Shown in pieces: positions 37,401 through 42,457 of a stretch of 64,000 nt of DNA (its first letter is position 1; the number at the start of each line of letters is the position of its first letter). The stretch is from the NCBI GenBank assembly GCA_033032175.1, contig CM065323.1, forward strand, positions 3,968,001 through 4,032,000. Direction: 5' to 3'. The position numbers and the translations under genes were made by a program. Below the pieces are notes generated by a model. The model was given only the letters and a program-made list of their open reading frames with translations. It was not told the origin of the DNA and ran no database searches. The DNA is from Saturnia japonica. Taxonomy: Eukaryota > Arthropoda > Insecta > Lepidoptera > Saturniidae.

Positions 37401-39850
37401 ACATCAGCTACCTATCACTGAAAGTCACATCTTAATCGGTCAAACCGTTTCGGGAATTACCCGGAAAAAGAGTCAGACTAAAATTTTTAAAATTGATTTT
37501 TTGTTAAGAGAACCGTACCTATATACTTTCGTGTGCATTTAGCAAAAAGCTGCTATCTTGAGATTGCAAACAGACACACTAATTTTATTTATTTGTATAG
37601 ATGTACATGAAAAGGTTTTACAAGTATTAAAAACTTGCCTTACCCTGAAGTTTAGTAAGTTTTTTATACAACAAAGATGGTAAACAAGCGGACGGCCCAC
37701 CTGATGGTAAGTGGCTACTATGGCCCATATTATGTATTACTACCGCGTTGCCGACCTTGTACCCCCCTACCCCAAAGATCTTCTGTAGGGTGGAGGTATT
37801 CCACCAATCGAACTGACCCAAGTAGAGAGGAATCTTCAAGGTAATTTCTCTGTGCACTACCTCCCTTGAAAATTAAAAAGTCGTTTTTTTAGAACTGACT
37901 ACACTGTTAGCCTGAGCGCCCTAAACAAATAGAACCGTTGATGACTTTTACAGCTTTACCGGGCTTTGGGGGTGAGCGTTTAGGGGGGCGTTCAATTATT
38001 ACGTAACTCAATTTTTGAAGATTATTCAGTCCCTCCCTCCCCCTCCTTAAAAGTTACGTTACCCCTAAGCCAGCAAGTCAGCATGAGAGTTTTATAGGCC
38101 AAGAACAGCTGATGATGCAAATCTCCCTGTTTTGAGGACATTACAGTATGAACTAAATTTAACAACACTACAACAATGAGCTTCTGCGTTTACACTAACG
38201 AATATTGATTGTAAACAAAATAAAAATGACGTACAATACAGTACAGGGATTCCCCGTAAAACATAAACGAAATGGGTTGCGAACTTGGGAACGTTTAATT
38301 GCCTAGTTTTTATTTAAATAGATATCAATGTTACGTCACGTGTTGTTCGAACCAACTCCCTCCAAATTGCGCTACGTAATACGTGAACGCCCTCTGAATA
38401 ACTCAGCCAGCCGCGAAAATGTGGTCAACAAGCGCGCAAGGGTGCCAAAATGGCCGGACCTCGGCTTGGGCTGTTACCGCGATTGCAATGAAGTCGCGAT
38501 CTGACTATTTCCCTATCCTGTTAAAATTCGAGCTAAACTAACATAAGTACATACTAAGTAGGGTAAAAAAAGAATAAAAAAATTTCCTTACGGAACCCAT
38601 GTACCTGTGTCGTGCGCACGTATGTATGAACATATTGTGTGTAATTATGTTACGTGAGGGAAATAAAACGTATTTACTAAAGAGTCCATAGGTACATATA
38701 GGTTTTAGGTGTCTCATTATCAGTGAAAGCATTAAAGCTGGCTTAACGATTAGTCCACGTGCGACAGCGATAATCCAATATCGTTATCATTAGCAGCGAG
38801 CTTCAATGATGTTTTACACAATAATCACGTTTAATAAGGTCTTTCCCGTCATTACGGAATAAAATGAAATGCGAAAAGCACACTTTATCTATAACTAGCT
38901 ATGCCTTACGGTTTCACCCGTGTTAATTTTATACAACAAACTTTCTTGTAAACGTACTTGTCTACAGCTTTCCAGATTGCTTGACTTTCATGGTTACTGC
39001 TCCGCTTCTTAAAGTCGTAGCGTGAAGTTATATAGCCTAAAACCTTAATCAATAAATAGAATATAAAATGGAAAACAACTTGTCTTATTTAACTAATAGT
39101 TCCAAAGATCAGCGCGTTCAAACAAACATCACTTGAGCTTTATAATATAACACATAGATAATTAGTTTAATTGCTTGGTAATTACCAACCTATGCCTACT
39201 ATCCTTTCAGGTAGTCATAACTGCAGTAGAAATTCAGAAGTATTGAAACCATTCAACAAATATGCATGTTACAAGAAATTAAAGGTAAATATTTAATACT
39301 ATTGAATTTTATTTGGACAATAATAGTGTTACTTAATACACATTACAACTATTGCTTTTTTCTCAATGACTTTTTATAAATAGACGCGTTATACTCTCAC
39401 TAAAATTGATTTGGGAAAACGTTACCTACAAATTTTGTTATCAGCATGTTGAAACAAAAGAGATAGGAAATCACAGCGTAAGGCGGAAACTCTGTTGTCA
39501 AAAAAGGATAAAAGTTTCTTCTTGCTGACGCCGGTCTCAAGTCGAAAGTGAACTGAGGGCCACTATTCACGATTGCATGTAAAGAGCGTCAATGTCGTAT
39601 CTACTTATAAAAAAAATCACTGTTTTCTCTACAGAATCTATTGAACGTATTTTGCGCGTGCCATTGTCTTCCACTTATGATAATTACCTACTACGTTTGC
39701 GGCGTTGTGGCTTTCGGCGTGTTGCGAGAGAAGGAGCCACTGGAAACTGCCATGTTCCCACTGGAGTTCACCACTACTGGCGGTTTGGAACATGTTGGTG
39801 TTCACAACTATAAAATATTACAATTAAACAACTGTACATACATATTATAG
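7621..39850 (+). CDS. Two-pore-domain potassium channel-like gene (K2P/TWiK type), seven joined exons
   Basis: Exons 7621-7807, 8163-8245, 29649-29814, 31565-31654, 33314-33421, 39211-39284 and 39635-39850 have GT/AG borders and matching phases throughout. As joined they give about 307 residues: M1 (about 38-59), an extracellular cap (about 62-125), pore helix 1 and filter TALGFG (129-148), M2 with [10 protein letters not shown] (about 158-185), a cytosolic loop, M3 (about 248-266) and pore loop 2 with TTTGGLEHV (282-290). K2P subunits dimerise and conduct background K+ current through two pore loops each; this family logic is known, while conduction by this protein is not. Oddities: filter 2 lacks the usual G(F/Y)G, the GIP of M2 is AVP, and the frame stops 17 residues after filter 2 without M4. 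A possible M4 exon lies at 51024-51326. The first ATG could be replaced by an upstream exon spliced at 7650. Confidence 0.8.
8163..8245 (+). CDS. K2P-like channel exon B (cap helix 1)
   Basis: Acceptor TTTCAG at 8157-8162 and donor GTAAGT at 8246. Joined to exon A it reads [20 protein letters not shown], matching the conserved 'E-x-P-x-E' start of the K2P cap region. It ends in phase 0. Confidence 0.75.
8270..8695 (-). pseudogene. Non-LTR retrotransposon RT C-terminal remnant
   Basis: On the minus strand it reads [20 protein letters not shown], then [32 protein letters not shown] and [14 protein letters not shown]. This is the standard C-terminal signature of a common lepidopteran LINE group. 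Stops follow MTK and occur near the end. It lies in the second channel intron, antisense to the channel. Confidence 0.87.
8800..9010 (+). repeat. Dispersed repeat fragment (partner at 53037-53170, reverse)
   Basis: Shared text is ATTGGTATTGGACCTTCAAC, TTCGAAGATATACCAAGGAA and a following TTCAAAATAATTGAAGTTG; the 53.04-53.17 kb copy is its inverse. No coding content is seen. Confidence 0.55.
9060..9385 (+). mobile_element. Helitron-like non-autonomous element
   Basis: A copy of the family also at 31755-32755. It starts near a GAGACTGTGAGATTTGGCAT segment, contains GTTAAAGTTTATATGGAGAA, and ends with GGTCGAATCTCGATCATTGG then GCGACCGCTAGT. The end has the form expected of a Helitron 3' terminus: a short palindrome (GGTCGAA/TTCGACC in the better copy) a dozen bases before CTAG. 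Helitron membership is inferred from this end only; no Rep-helicase is present. Confidence 0.5.
9390..10125. other. Intronic stretch, nothing recognised
   Basis: AT-rich intron sequence of the channel gene. No exon fitting phase 0 at both ends and no RNA gene is seen. Confidence 0.5.
10130..10300 (+). repeat. tRNA-derived SINE, family D (decayed copy)
   Basis: Contains a decayed tRNA-like head (AGTGTTGCAATGGTAGGCAG ... GAGCCGAGAGGTAGCAAGATCGATTCCC). It is followed by CTGACATTTGTGTGATGAGG and TCTGGTTGTTAAATATCTAT, colinear with the better copy at 52210-52365. Confidence 0.75.
10730..10880. other. Short GC-rich island within the intron
   Basis: About 150 bases (AGAACGCGCGATAG ... GAGCGCCGCCTGATGGCGCT) much richer in G+C than its surroundings. 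No frame or splice signals make it an exon. It may be a repeat fragment of unknown family. Confidence 0.3.
10895..11100 (-). pseudogene. Jockey/CR1-type LINE, RT C-terminal fragment
   Basis: Minus-strand reading gives [31 protein letters not shown] and [16 protein letters not shown]. The H-x-(Y/F)-x-TRN ... RL-x-K ... F-x-G spacing is typical of the last part of jockey/CR1-like reverse transcriptases. Confidence 0.75.
11110..11570. other. Intronic stretch, nothing recognised
   Basis: AT-rich, no exon or assignable repeat. Confidence 0.45.
11575..11890 (-). repeat. tRNA-related SINE, family B
   Basis: Reads TTTGGCTACAATCTCACCTG, then GTGACCCAAGATGGGTAACA, ATGCCTATAGATGCTTAGTG and TGGTTTCATCACTATGTATT, closely following the 4400-4650 copy. 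Like that copy it ends with a degraded antisense tRNA-like part. Confidence 0.7.
11990..12310 (+). repeat. Dispersed repeat, family A
   Basis: From TTCGTCTTCCTAACTTGGCA to ACATGTCACTTCAAGATCCC. It matches 26490-26790 over its whole length. Confidence 0.7.
12320..13430. other. Intronic stretch with no recognised feature
   Basis: Contains a short TA/TG-rich run (about 12475-12500). The open frames at 12889-13122 and 13154-13351 show no motif, no coding-like third positions and no splice signals fitting the channel gene. Confidence 0.45.
13440..14165 (+). pseudogene. R1/jockey-like LINE remnant with CA-rich 3' tail
   Basis: The plus strand reads [20 protein letters not shown] (about 13485-13545), the conserved 'L...QR.LI..I' block of this LINE group. 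After several stops it gives [20 protein letters not shown] (about 13729-13790) and [20 protein letters not shown] (about 13808-13868). A CA-rich stretch (about 13895-13960) and an AATAAATAAATA-type tail near 14140 follow. A second copy of the tail region is at 25590-25870. Confidence 0.8.
14170..16940. other. Long intronic stretch with no gene recognised
   Basis: About 2.8 kb of AT-rich sequence. Open frames on either strand (for example 14756-15004 minus and 15178-15387 minus) have no recognisable domain. No exon fits the channel gene's phase between exon B and exon C. No strong repeat family could be assigned. Confidence 0.5.
16945..17165 (+). repeat. tRNA-derived SINE, family C
   Basis: The head reads TTAGCCTAGTCCTAAGCGCG ... 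GAGGTCCTGGGTTCGACTCCC, that is A-box-like and B-box-like (GGTTCGACTCC) parts of a tRNA. A body follows with TGCCCGATTAATGGCAATAG and ATTACATGGGACCTAAAAAC. Reverse copies lie at 24855-25110 and 56990-57210. It is a SINE, not a tRNA gene, because it does not fold as a complete cloverleaf by eye and carries a long shared tail. Confidence 0.82.
17510..17580. repeat. Repeat fragment related to 29890-30010 and 30490-30610
   Basis: TACCGGCACTCTGCCTTATG and ACACAGACCACCATGAGAG resemble the other two sites (GGCACTGTGCCTGGTAAGCA, CGACCACCGAGAGA). Probably a LINE tail. Confidence 0.4.
17755..17895 (-). repeat. LINE tail fragment (family also at 62175-62300)
   Basis: Contains CAGAAGATCGCAGCCAAATA and GTGTTGTGTTCCTGCGGTGA, shared with 62.2 kb in the same orientation. 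It is the inverse of a common lepidopteran LINE 3' segment. Confidence 0.6.
17970..18135 (-). pseudogene. Non-LTR retrotransposon ORF C-terminal fragment
   Basis: Minus-strand reading gives [20 protein letters not shown], then [20 protein letters not shown] and TLEEVF: the 'GRP..RW.DEI...W...A.D...W...EE.F' ending common in RT ORFs of insect LINEs. Confidence 0.8.
18180..18515 (-). pseudogene. LINE RT C-terminal fragment ('FYRMY' family)
   Basis: Minus-strand reading gives [20 protein letters not shown], then PPLADC, and ends [13 protein letters not shown]. It is homologous to the plus-strand copy at 25190-25545 ([20 protein letters not shown]). Stops and a frame change mark it as dead. It adjoins, but belongs to a different family than, the fragment at 17970-18135. 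Confidence 0.78.
18615..19040 (+). repeat. Dispersed repeat, family F
   Basis: Runs from GAGTGGACTACAGAATGCTG and TCGATCGGGCATACGCGCGA through TTTACTCAGCGTAAGCCATT to AATTGGTCCAACCATTTCAG. Copies: 36890-37510 (+), 40495-40920 (-) and 57490-57675 (-). No coding capacity; probably a non-autonomous LINE or SINE of Lepidoptera. Confidence 0.72.
19085..19425 (+). repeat. Dispersed repeat, family A
   Basis: Contains GACATCTCAAAATGCATTTT, ATAATATAGGGTCAAAAAAT and ACCACAACATGTCACTTTGA, as in the other copies. Confidence 0.72.
20080..20545 (+). repeat. Imperfect tandem units of about 120 bp, family G
   Basis: Three to four degenerate units each hold a TTGA(A/C)AATTCTTATA(G/C)CC-like segment, a (C)TTCCCGTGTACAAAATTTCA-like segment and AAAATCGGTTACGAAT, then a poly-T stretch. 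The same unit recurs at 33600-34190. It looks like a repeat-internal tandem array, not a CRISPR: the 'repeats' are degenerate and the spacing varies. Confidence 0.65.
21055..21140 (+). repeat. Small repeat 'GCTGTAAAAGCCGCAGCGGC'
   Basis: CAAGTTCGGTGGAGCTGTAA and AAGCCGCAGCGGCTTCAGGG recur at 32450-32525; a related inverse piece is at 37885-37975. GCCGCAGCGGC is palindromic. Confidence 0.55.
21535..22270. other. Intronic stretch with two family B SINE fragments
   Basis: Fragments of family B at about 21535-21610 (CCACAATGATATGGTTTCAT) and 22195-22265 (ACCACCCTCAAGTTGAAAAT, reverse). The rest is AT-rich and unassigned. Confidence 0.5.
22270..24850. other. Long AT-rich intron segment, nothing recognised
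   Basis: About 2.6 kb without exon, RNA gene or clear repeat. A short GTTAGTTGGTTGGTAGATAG-type run lies near 22375. TTTATAAATAGACGCATATA at about 24727 resembles the start of the ~260-bp repeat at 39362 and 48575. Confidence 0.5.
24855..25110 (-). repeat. tRNA-derived SINE, family C
   Basis: The inverse of the 16945 copy: TTTTTAGGTCCCATGTAATA, CATTAATCGGGCACAAA and the antisense head GGGAATCGAACCCAGGACCT followed by CTAGGCT. The 90-residue minus-strand frame over it is not a gene. Confidence 0.82.
25190..25545 (+). pseudogene. LINE RT C-terminal fragment ('FYRMY' family)
   Basis: Plus-strand reading gives HALQPLAERFEFF-like text with frame breaks, then [20 protein letters not shown] (about 25285-25345), and ends in a segment colinear with the 18180-18515 copy (CACGGCTTTTCATGGGTCTC, CTTCAAAAAGTGATT). 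Several stops. Confidence 0.75.
25590..25875 (+). pseudogene. LINE tail with CA-rich microsatellite
   Basis: Reads [20 protein letters not shown] and VIT then stop, matching in position and style the [11 protein letters not shown] ending of the 13.4-14.2 kb LINE. ACACACACGCACGCATAAG and other (CA)-rich runs follow to about 25875, again as in that copy. Confidence 0.6.
26090..26310 (+). repeat. tRNA-related SINE, family B, with tRNA-like head
   Basis: The head GATGGCTCAGTGATAACATG ... GTGCTCGAATCCCTGCAATG contains A-box- and B-box-like parts. The body AACATCGCGATGATACCATA and CCTATAGGTGTGTTCCAGCA is the inverse of the 4400 and 11575 copies. Confidence 0.7.
26490..26790 (+). repeat. Dispersed repeat, family A
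   Basis: From TTCCTAACTTGGCAACTAGT to CCACTACATGACAGTTTGAT, with TCCACTTCACTTGTGTAC. Confidence 0.7.
26800..29330. other. Intronic stretch, little recognised
   Basis: Contains a family B fragment at about 27055-27145 (reverse; GAGATTGTGGCCACTACGCT). The remainder is AT-rich with no exon or RNA gene. A GGTTCGAACC motif near 28540 might be a SINE B-box remnant, but no A box is evident. Confidence 0.45.
29335..29575 (+). pseudogene. Non-LTR retrotransposon ORF C-terminal remnant
   Basis: Fits the usual LINE ending: GAATTCTCAAGCGGAAGATG ... CCACATAGTGGACCAAAGAC ... GGTAAAGGTTGCGTGAATCC ... GAGGCCTATGTCGAGTAGTG, then TCTTTCGGCTGA. This corresponds to a '...W.DDLVKVA..W...A...W..LGEAYVQQW' reading, here with decay. 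Confidence 0.7.
29649..29814 (+). CDS. K2P-like channel exon C (cap helix 2, pore helix 1)
   Basis: Acceptor AATTACAG, phase 0 start, donor GTAATA after TTA G (phase 1). It encodes [15 protein letters not shown], then [19 protein letters not shown], the amphipathic pore helix and the start of filter 1. The intron splits the glycine codon of the filter. Confidence 0.88.
29880..30230 (+). repeat. LINE-tail-like repeat (related to 33000-33180 and 30490-30610)
   Basis: TTACGCTTGAAGAACCCGAT, GGGAGATGGTTTCACGGTAC and CATCGCGTGTGG recur at 33.0-33.18 kb. The first part (AGCGCGGCAAATTGACGGCA) resembles 30490-30610. Confidence 0.6.
30490..30790 (+). repeat. Repeat fragments in channel intron
   Basis: TACGGCAAACTTACGGCACT and CGACCACCGAGAGATCCCCA match 29.9 kb. 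GTGCCACTATGGCAGGTGTT and TCCAGTCGGACACGATTGTC resemble 60770-60850. Confidence 0.5.
30885..31010 (-). repeat. SINE family B fragment
   Basis: GACCACAATCTCTAACCTGA and TTTGGTGACAGATTTTCAAC then CTTGATGGTGGTAAAAAGCC, as in the other copies. Confidence 0.55.
31456..31492. repeat. (TA)n microsatellite
   Basis: About 18 TA units without interruption, just upstream of channel exon D. Confidence 0.95.
31565..31654 (+). CDS. K2P-like channel exon D (filter 1 and start of M2)
   Basis: Acceptor TTCTTAG, donor GTAAGT. It completes the filter glycine and continues [20 protein letters not shown] and [10 protein letters not shown]-x-W-G-R after the filter and the aliphatic M2 are typical of K2P channels. 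The usual GIP is AVP. Confidence 0.9.
   Translation, partial: VSVRQYHRLRGVELRLCCTLFSLYQHIFT
31755..32755 (+). mobile_element. Helitron-like element, split by a ~650 bp insertion
   Basis: The 5' part (about 31755-31975: CGGTTAAAGTTTATATGAAG ... AAAGTGACAGCAAGTTATAA) and the 3' part (about 32655-32755: GGTCGAATTTCGACCATTGG, GCGACCGCTAGT) are adjacent in the 9060-9385 copy. The intervening 31980-32650 is extra here. The palindrome GGTCGAA-TTTCGACC before CTAG is well preserved. Confidence 0.5.
31980..32650. repeat. Sequence inserted in the Helitron-like copy
   Basis: Includes the palindromic small repeat (32450-32525: AAGCCGCAGCGGCTTCAGGG, then CTAACAGT-like text) and a segment repeating the words GGTCTGGATACAAGT (near 32427 and 32519). 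Its limits are defined only by comparison with 9060-9385. No coding capacity recognised. Confidence 0.4.
33000..33180 (+). repeat. LINE-tail-like repeat
   Basis: Second copy of the 30040-30210 segment: ATTACGCTTGAAGGAACCGA, TGGCTGGGAGATGACACAGT, AAGCGCGTGTG. Confidence 0.6.
33314..33421 (+). CDS. K2P-like channel exon E (end of M2 and start of loop)
   Basis: Acceptor TTATTCCAG, donor GTAAGT. In phase it reads [20 protein letters not shown] and a basic, polar tail, that is the cytosolic end of M2. Confidence 0.85.
33515..34270 (+). repeat. Dispersed repeat with imperfect ~120 bp units, family G
   Basis: Starts AGCAGTGTGCCCGCGGCTTC. It then repeats units holding TGTACAAAATGAAATCAGAA or AAATTTCATAAAAATCGG or ACAAAATTTCATCAAAATCG. 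Homologous to 20080-20545. Confidence 0.7.
34280..35255. other. Intronic stretch, nothing recognised
   Basis: AT-rich, no exon of the right phase and no clear repeat, apart from a short CTCTAAGGAGTAAAGCAGTA segment resembling a piece near 3610. Confidence 0.45.
35260..35545 (+). repeat. Dispersed repeat, family H
   Basis: ACTAGCTTTGCCCCACAGTT, TCACTCGTGTTAATTTTATA and AATCGGTCCAGTAGTTTTTG. Copies at 38890-39110 and a shorter one at 49838-49930. Confidence 0.65.
35550..36885. other. Intronic stretch, nothing recognised
   Basis: Short open frames (for example 36393-36668) have no motif or splice support. No gene is claimed. Confidence 0.45.
36890..37510 (+). repeat. Dispersed repeat, family F
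   Basis: GCGTGGACTACAGAATAACG, TCGATCGGGCACACATGCGA, GGTTTACTCAGCGTAAGCCA, TCAAACCGTTTCGGGAATTA. This is the longest copy in the window. Confidence 0.72.
37685..37980. repeat. LINE-tail and small-repeat fragments
   Basis: ACAAGCGGACGGCCCACCTG and ATGGTAAGTGGCTACTATGG, then AAGATCTTCTGTAGGGTGGA (a LINE tail seen in inverse at 17.8 and 62.2 kb), then the inverse of the 21055/32450 small repeat. Confidence 0.55.
38000..38885. other. Intronic stretch, nothing recognised
   Basis: Slightly more GC-rich around 38390-38500 but without a coding signature or splice-compatible exon. Confidence 0.4.
38890..39110 (+). repeat. Dispersed repeat, family H
   Basis: AACTAGCTATGCCTTACGGT, TTCACCCGTGTTAATTTTAT and TGGTTACTGCTCCGCTTCTT. 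Confidence 0.6.
39211..39284 (+). CDS. K2P-like channel exon F (cytosolic loop)
   Basis: Acceptor CCTTTCAG, donor GTAAAT. Joined in phase it gives [20 protein letters not shown] and YKKLK, a polar, basic loop between M2 and M3. It ends in phase 0, matching exon G. Confidence 0.78.
39362..39621 (+). repeat. ~260 bp repeat, copy 1 (partner 48575-48836)
   Basis: TTTTTATAAATAGACGCGTT, GAAACAAAAGAGATAGGAAA, TCACAGCGTAAGGCGGAAAC, TCACGATTGCATGTAAAGAG and GTCGTATCTACTTA recur in the same order and orientation 9.2 kb downstream, beyond the BEL/Pao element. Copy 1 ends about 14 bases before the acceptor of channel exon G. Confidence 0.85.
39635..39850 (+). CDS. K2P-like channel exon G (M3 and degenerate pore loop 2)
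   Basis: Acceptor TTCTCTACAG, phase 0. Encodes M3 ([19 protein letters not shown]), the typical E after it, and pore loop 2 [18 protein letters not shown]. The frame runs to TAG at 39848-39850. A donor earlier (for example before GTTGGT or GTGTTC, about 39790-39800) is possible if a further exon exists. Filter 2 reads TTTGGL where K2P channels have TT(V/I)G(F/Y)G. Confidence 0.83.
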   Translation, partial: NLLNVFCACHCLPLMIITYYVCGVVAFGVLREKEPLETAMFPLEFTTTGGLEHVGVHNYKILQLNNCTYIL

Positions 39851-40494
39851 TTAGTTATTTGTTGAAACATCTCTATATTATGGTATTTTTTTGTGGAAAC
39901 ACCATATCAGCCTTAATTCTTCTAAATTAATTCAGATTCAAATTTAGTTTAAAATTATGTTGCCCTTTATAAACGAACAAATAGTTTATTTAAAATTTTA
40001 AATGTGGGTTCCGTGAATCAGTCGCCAGGATTTCGCGAACCGTTGTTACATTTGTTATTGAATCATTCATTACCCTACAGAGAAAAAGGAGGGTTATGTT
40101 TTTGAGCATATGTATGTGTGTACTTACGTATCTATGTAATGTATACAAACATTGTATGTCTATTTCTTTGGCTCGCTTTATAGCCTAAATGGATTTTATC
40201 ATACGAGTTGTCGTTAGATTCGTCTTAATTGTGGGAGTGACATAGGCAATATAATATAAAAGTACGACGTCTGGGAATCAAATAAAAAGCAAAAATATAA
40301 AAAAATTGTCAAGTGTTTTTATTTCAATAGAGGTTTTTGTTTCCTTTTTAATAATTTAGCTTGTTTTGTATTTGTACTAAAACATTCTACTATTTACAGT
40401 TTTGATTTATTTAGTCTTTTGCTTTTTATTATCTATAAGTACAATTAATAAAATTGAAGTCTGCTCGTAAAGTCAAAATAACAGCTTTTGACTA

Positions 40495-40920
40495 AATGTT
40501 TATGAGAGTATATGCGATATATATGTCTGTTTGTTTGTTCCGGGTAATCTCCGAAACGGTTGGATCGATTTTGACGGGACTTTCACTGATAGTTAGCTGC
40601 TGTTATAGGGAATAACTTAGGCTACTTTTATTTTAGAAAAAGAATTAGGGTCCCGTACAAACAAAAAAAACTGGTCATGGTGAATCAATTTGGGAGCTTA
40701 AATGGCTTACGCGAAGTTAAACACAAGAGATATGGCAAATTATTGTAGTACATAATTGTAAACATTAAAAAAACCTACAAAAAGTCAGCTAAAGTATATG
40801 TCTACCTTATAAGGAACACCCACGATAAGAATTTTTGTCTTTAATAGCCGGAAGCGGGGAGCAAGATTCGTGCGGGCATTCTGTAGTCCACGTGAGCGAA
40901 GCCGCAGACACAGCTAGTTT
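40495..40920 (-). repeat. Dispersed repeat, family F
   Basis: The inverse of the 18615 copy: AATCTCCGAAACGGTTGGAT, GGAATAACTTAGGCTACTTT, CATTCTGTAGTCCACGTGAG and CGAAGCCGCAGACACAGCTA. Confidence 0.75.
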
Positions 40921-40924
40921 TTTA

Positions 40925-41580
40925 TAATGATTCCATACATTATGAGAGATTTGTTGGGTATTCCACACATTTTAAAATTCAGGAACCGCTGCTCTGTGCT
41001 ACTAAAAACATTTGTGAAATATAAAAGTATAACAACTGAATTCAATATTTCAGGTAAAAGATTATGTACGCATTCTATACAGTTTCTACGTAGAGGGCGC
41101 CATGATACTTTTGGCTTTAACCTTAGCGATTCTCCGACGTCATAGTAGCGGTACAATCGGCTTCTTGGCGGAGAAATATAGACTGGTCCAAGTAGAAAAC
41201 GTCCGACATTAACTTTAGATAATATACCTACATAAAGAATAATCATATTTGTTTCATTTGTGTTAGATAATATTGTAATTTGTACAATGGTGCCTTACAG
41301 ACATTTGTAATTACGTCTAACAACTTTAAAAATAATATTAGCAACTAAGAAACCCAGCCACGCATTGTTGTGCTATATTGTAGTCCATAGGGATATATCC
41401 ATATTCTAGTGGTATTCTATGGTACAAATATTAATTTGTAATAAGAAGAAAGGAGATTCTAGAATACTTATTAAAGTATTGTACAATAGACATTACCATC
41501 GTTGTTGATAAAAAAGCTGTTACAGGACTTCCATACCAAAAATAGTCTATAATTCTTCAACTTTTGGCATTTGCATGAAA
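40925..41580. other. Stretch before the BEL/Pao insertion, nothing recognised
   Basis: Overlapping open frames on both strands (about 40914-41246) have no recognisable domain. A short GC-richer piece near 41085-41200 may be repeat debris. Confidence 0.4.
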
Positions 41581-41585
41581 TAGCA

Positions 41586-41995
41586 TGTTTGCGCCTCTTT
41601 ATCGTATTGTGAATCGATGTTATAATGTCCCATCCCTTAAATCCGCCCCCCACCCCGCTCCGTCTATTTTCCGCCCGTTGGCTTATACCTGTCGTCGTAC
41701 GTGCCAGTGTCTTCGTTGATTTAGCATAAAACGAATCGTATCGCTCCGACAAAATCGTGCCGTTGAGCCTGACCAGGTGCACATATCAAAACCCTTGTAA
41801 TTTGGAAGAAAGGATCCATCTTCGAGCAGTTTGTGACTCAAAATCGTGAGTACCTCTTTTCCTATCCTACCTATATTTGTTCCCCATTATCGCATCGGTT
41901 CACATATGAGTTTCACTTAGCATTCGTAGGTACATTAAAATCTTTAATCTGTAATTTTAATAAATCCATACAGTCCACTCATTATCGCGCAAACA
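41586..41995 (+). repeat. BEL/Pao 5' LTR
   Basis: TGTTTGCGCC ... CGCAAACA, with TG/CA ends. It includes a CCGCCCCCCACCCCGC stretch and an AATAAA (about 41960). Confidence 0.95.
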
Positions 41996-42003
41996 CTAAT
42001 TAT

Positions 42004-42021
42004 TGGTACTTTGCACCGGAT
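42004..42021 (+). promoter_or_regulatory. Candidate primer-binding site
   Basis: TGGTACTTTGCACCGGAT starts with TGG, complementary to a tRNA CCA end, 8 bases after the LTR. The tRNA partner was not identified. Confidence 0.4.
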
Positions 42022-42457
42022 TAGACCATGTTTGATGGTTTGAAAAGATCGATACAGTTTGGTTACCGTTTGTAAAATTTTCGTTCATAGGATTTCGAGT
42101 TATCCGCTATTTGGTTGGTGGGTAACAGATACGTAATTAATTGTATTTTCTAGTTGTTATCTAGTGTCGTATCGTTTCATTTCGTATAACTAGGAAATAT
42201 CGCATATTACGTTCTCCAGCGCTCATATTTCGATTGTAGGTAGGTAGATTAATAATCGTCGTTCGTTTGTTTGCTATGTGTACGGGCCGAGTGGTTCAAT
42301 AGGAAGACTCAATTTATATTATTTCCATATAATAATTATCGTTTGTGTGTATTATTTCGTAAGTTAGCAGGTCTGTATATACGTATCGTGTCATAGAACC
42401 GGTTTGTAATAAGTAAATACTTACCTTAATTTTTTTGGTATACCTACATAATTCACA

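Noticed and set aside
39695..39790. Donor GTTTGG directly after ACTACTGGCG, which would move filter 2 to a later exon
   Set aside because: It would leave a codon starting with G where Phe or Tyr is needed, and no matching exon starting with a filter remainder was found; kept only as an alternative to test.
40914..41246. Overlapping frames on both strands
   Set aside because: No domain, partly in repeat family F; neither strand has splice signals fitting the channel gene.
41471..41782. 103-residue minus-strand frame (and its twin 47854-48144)
   Set aside because: They overlap the two BEL/Pao LTRs and recur only because the LTRs are repeated.
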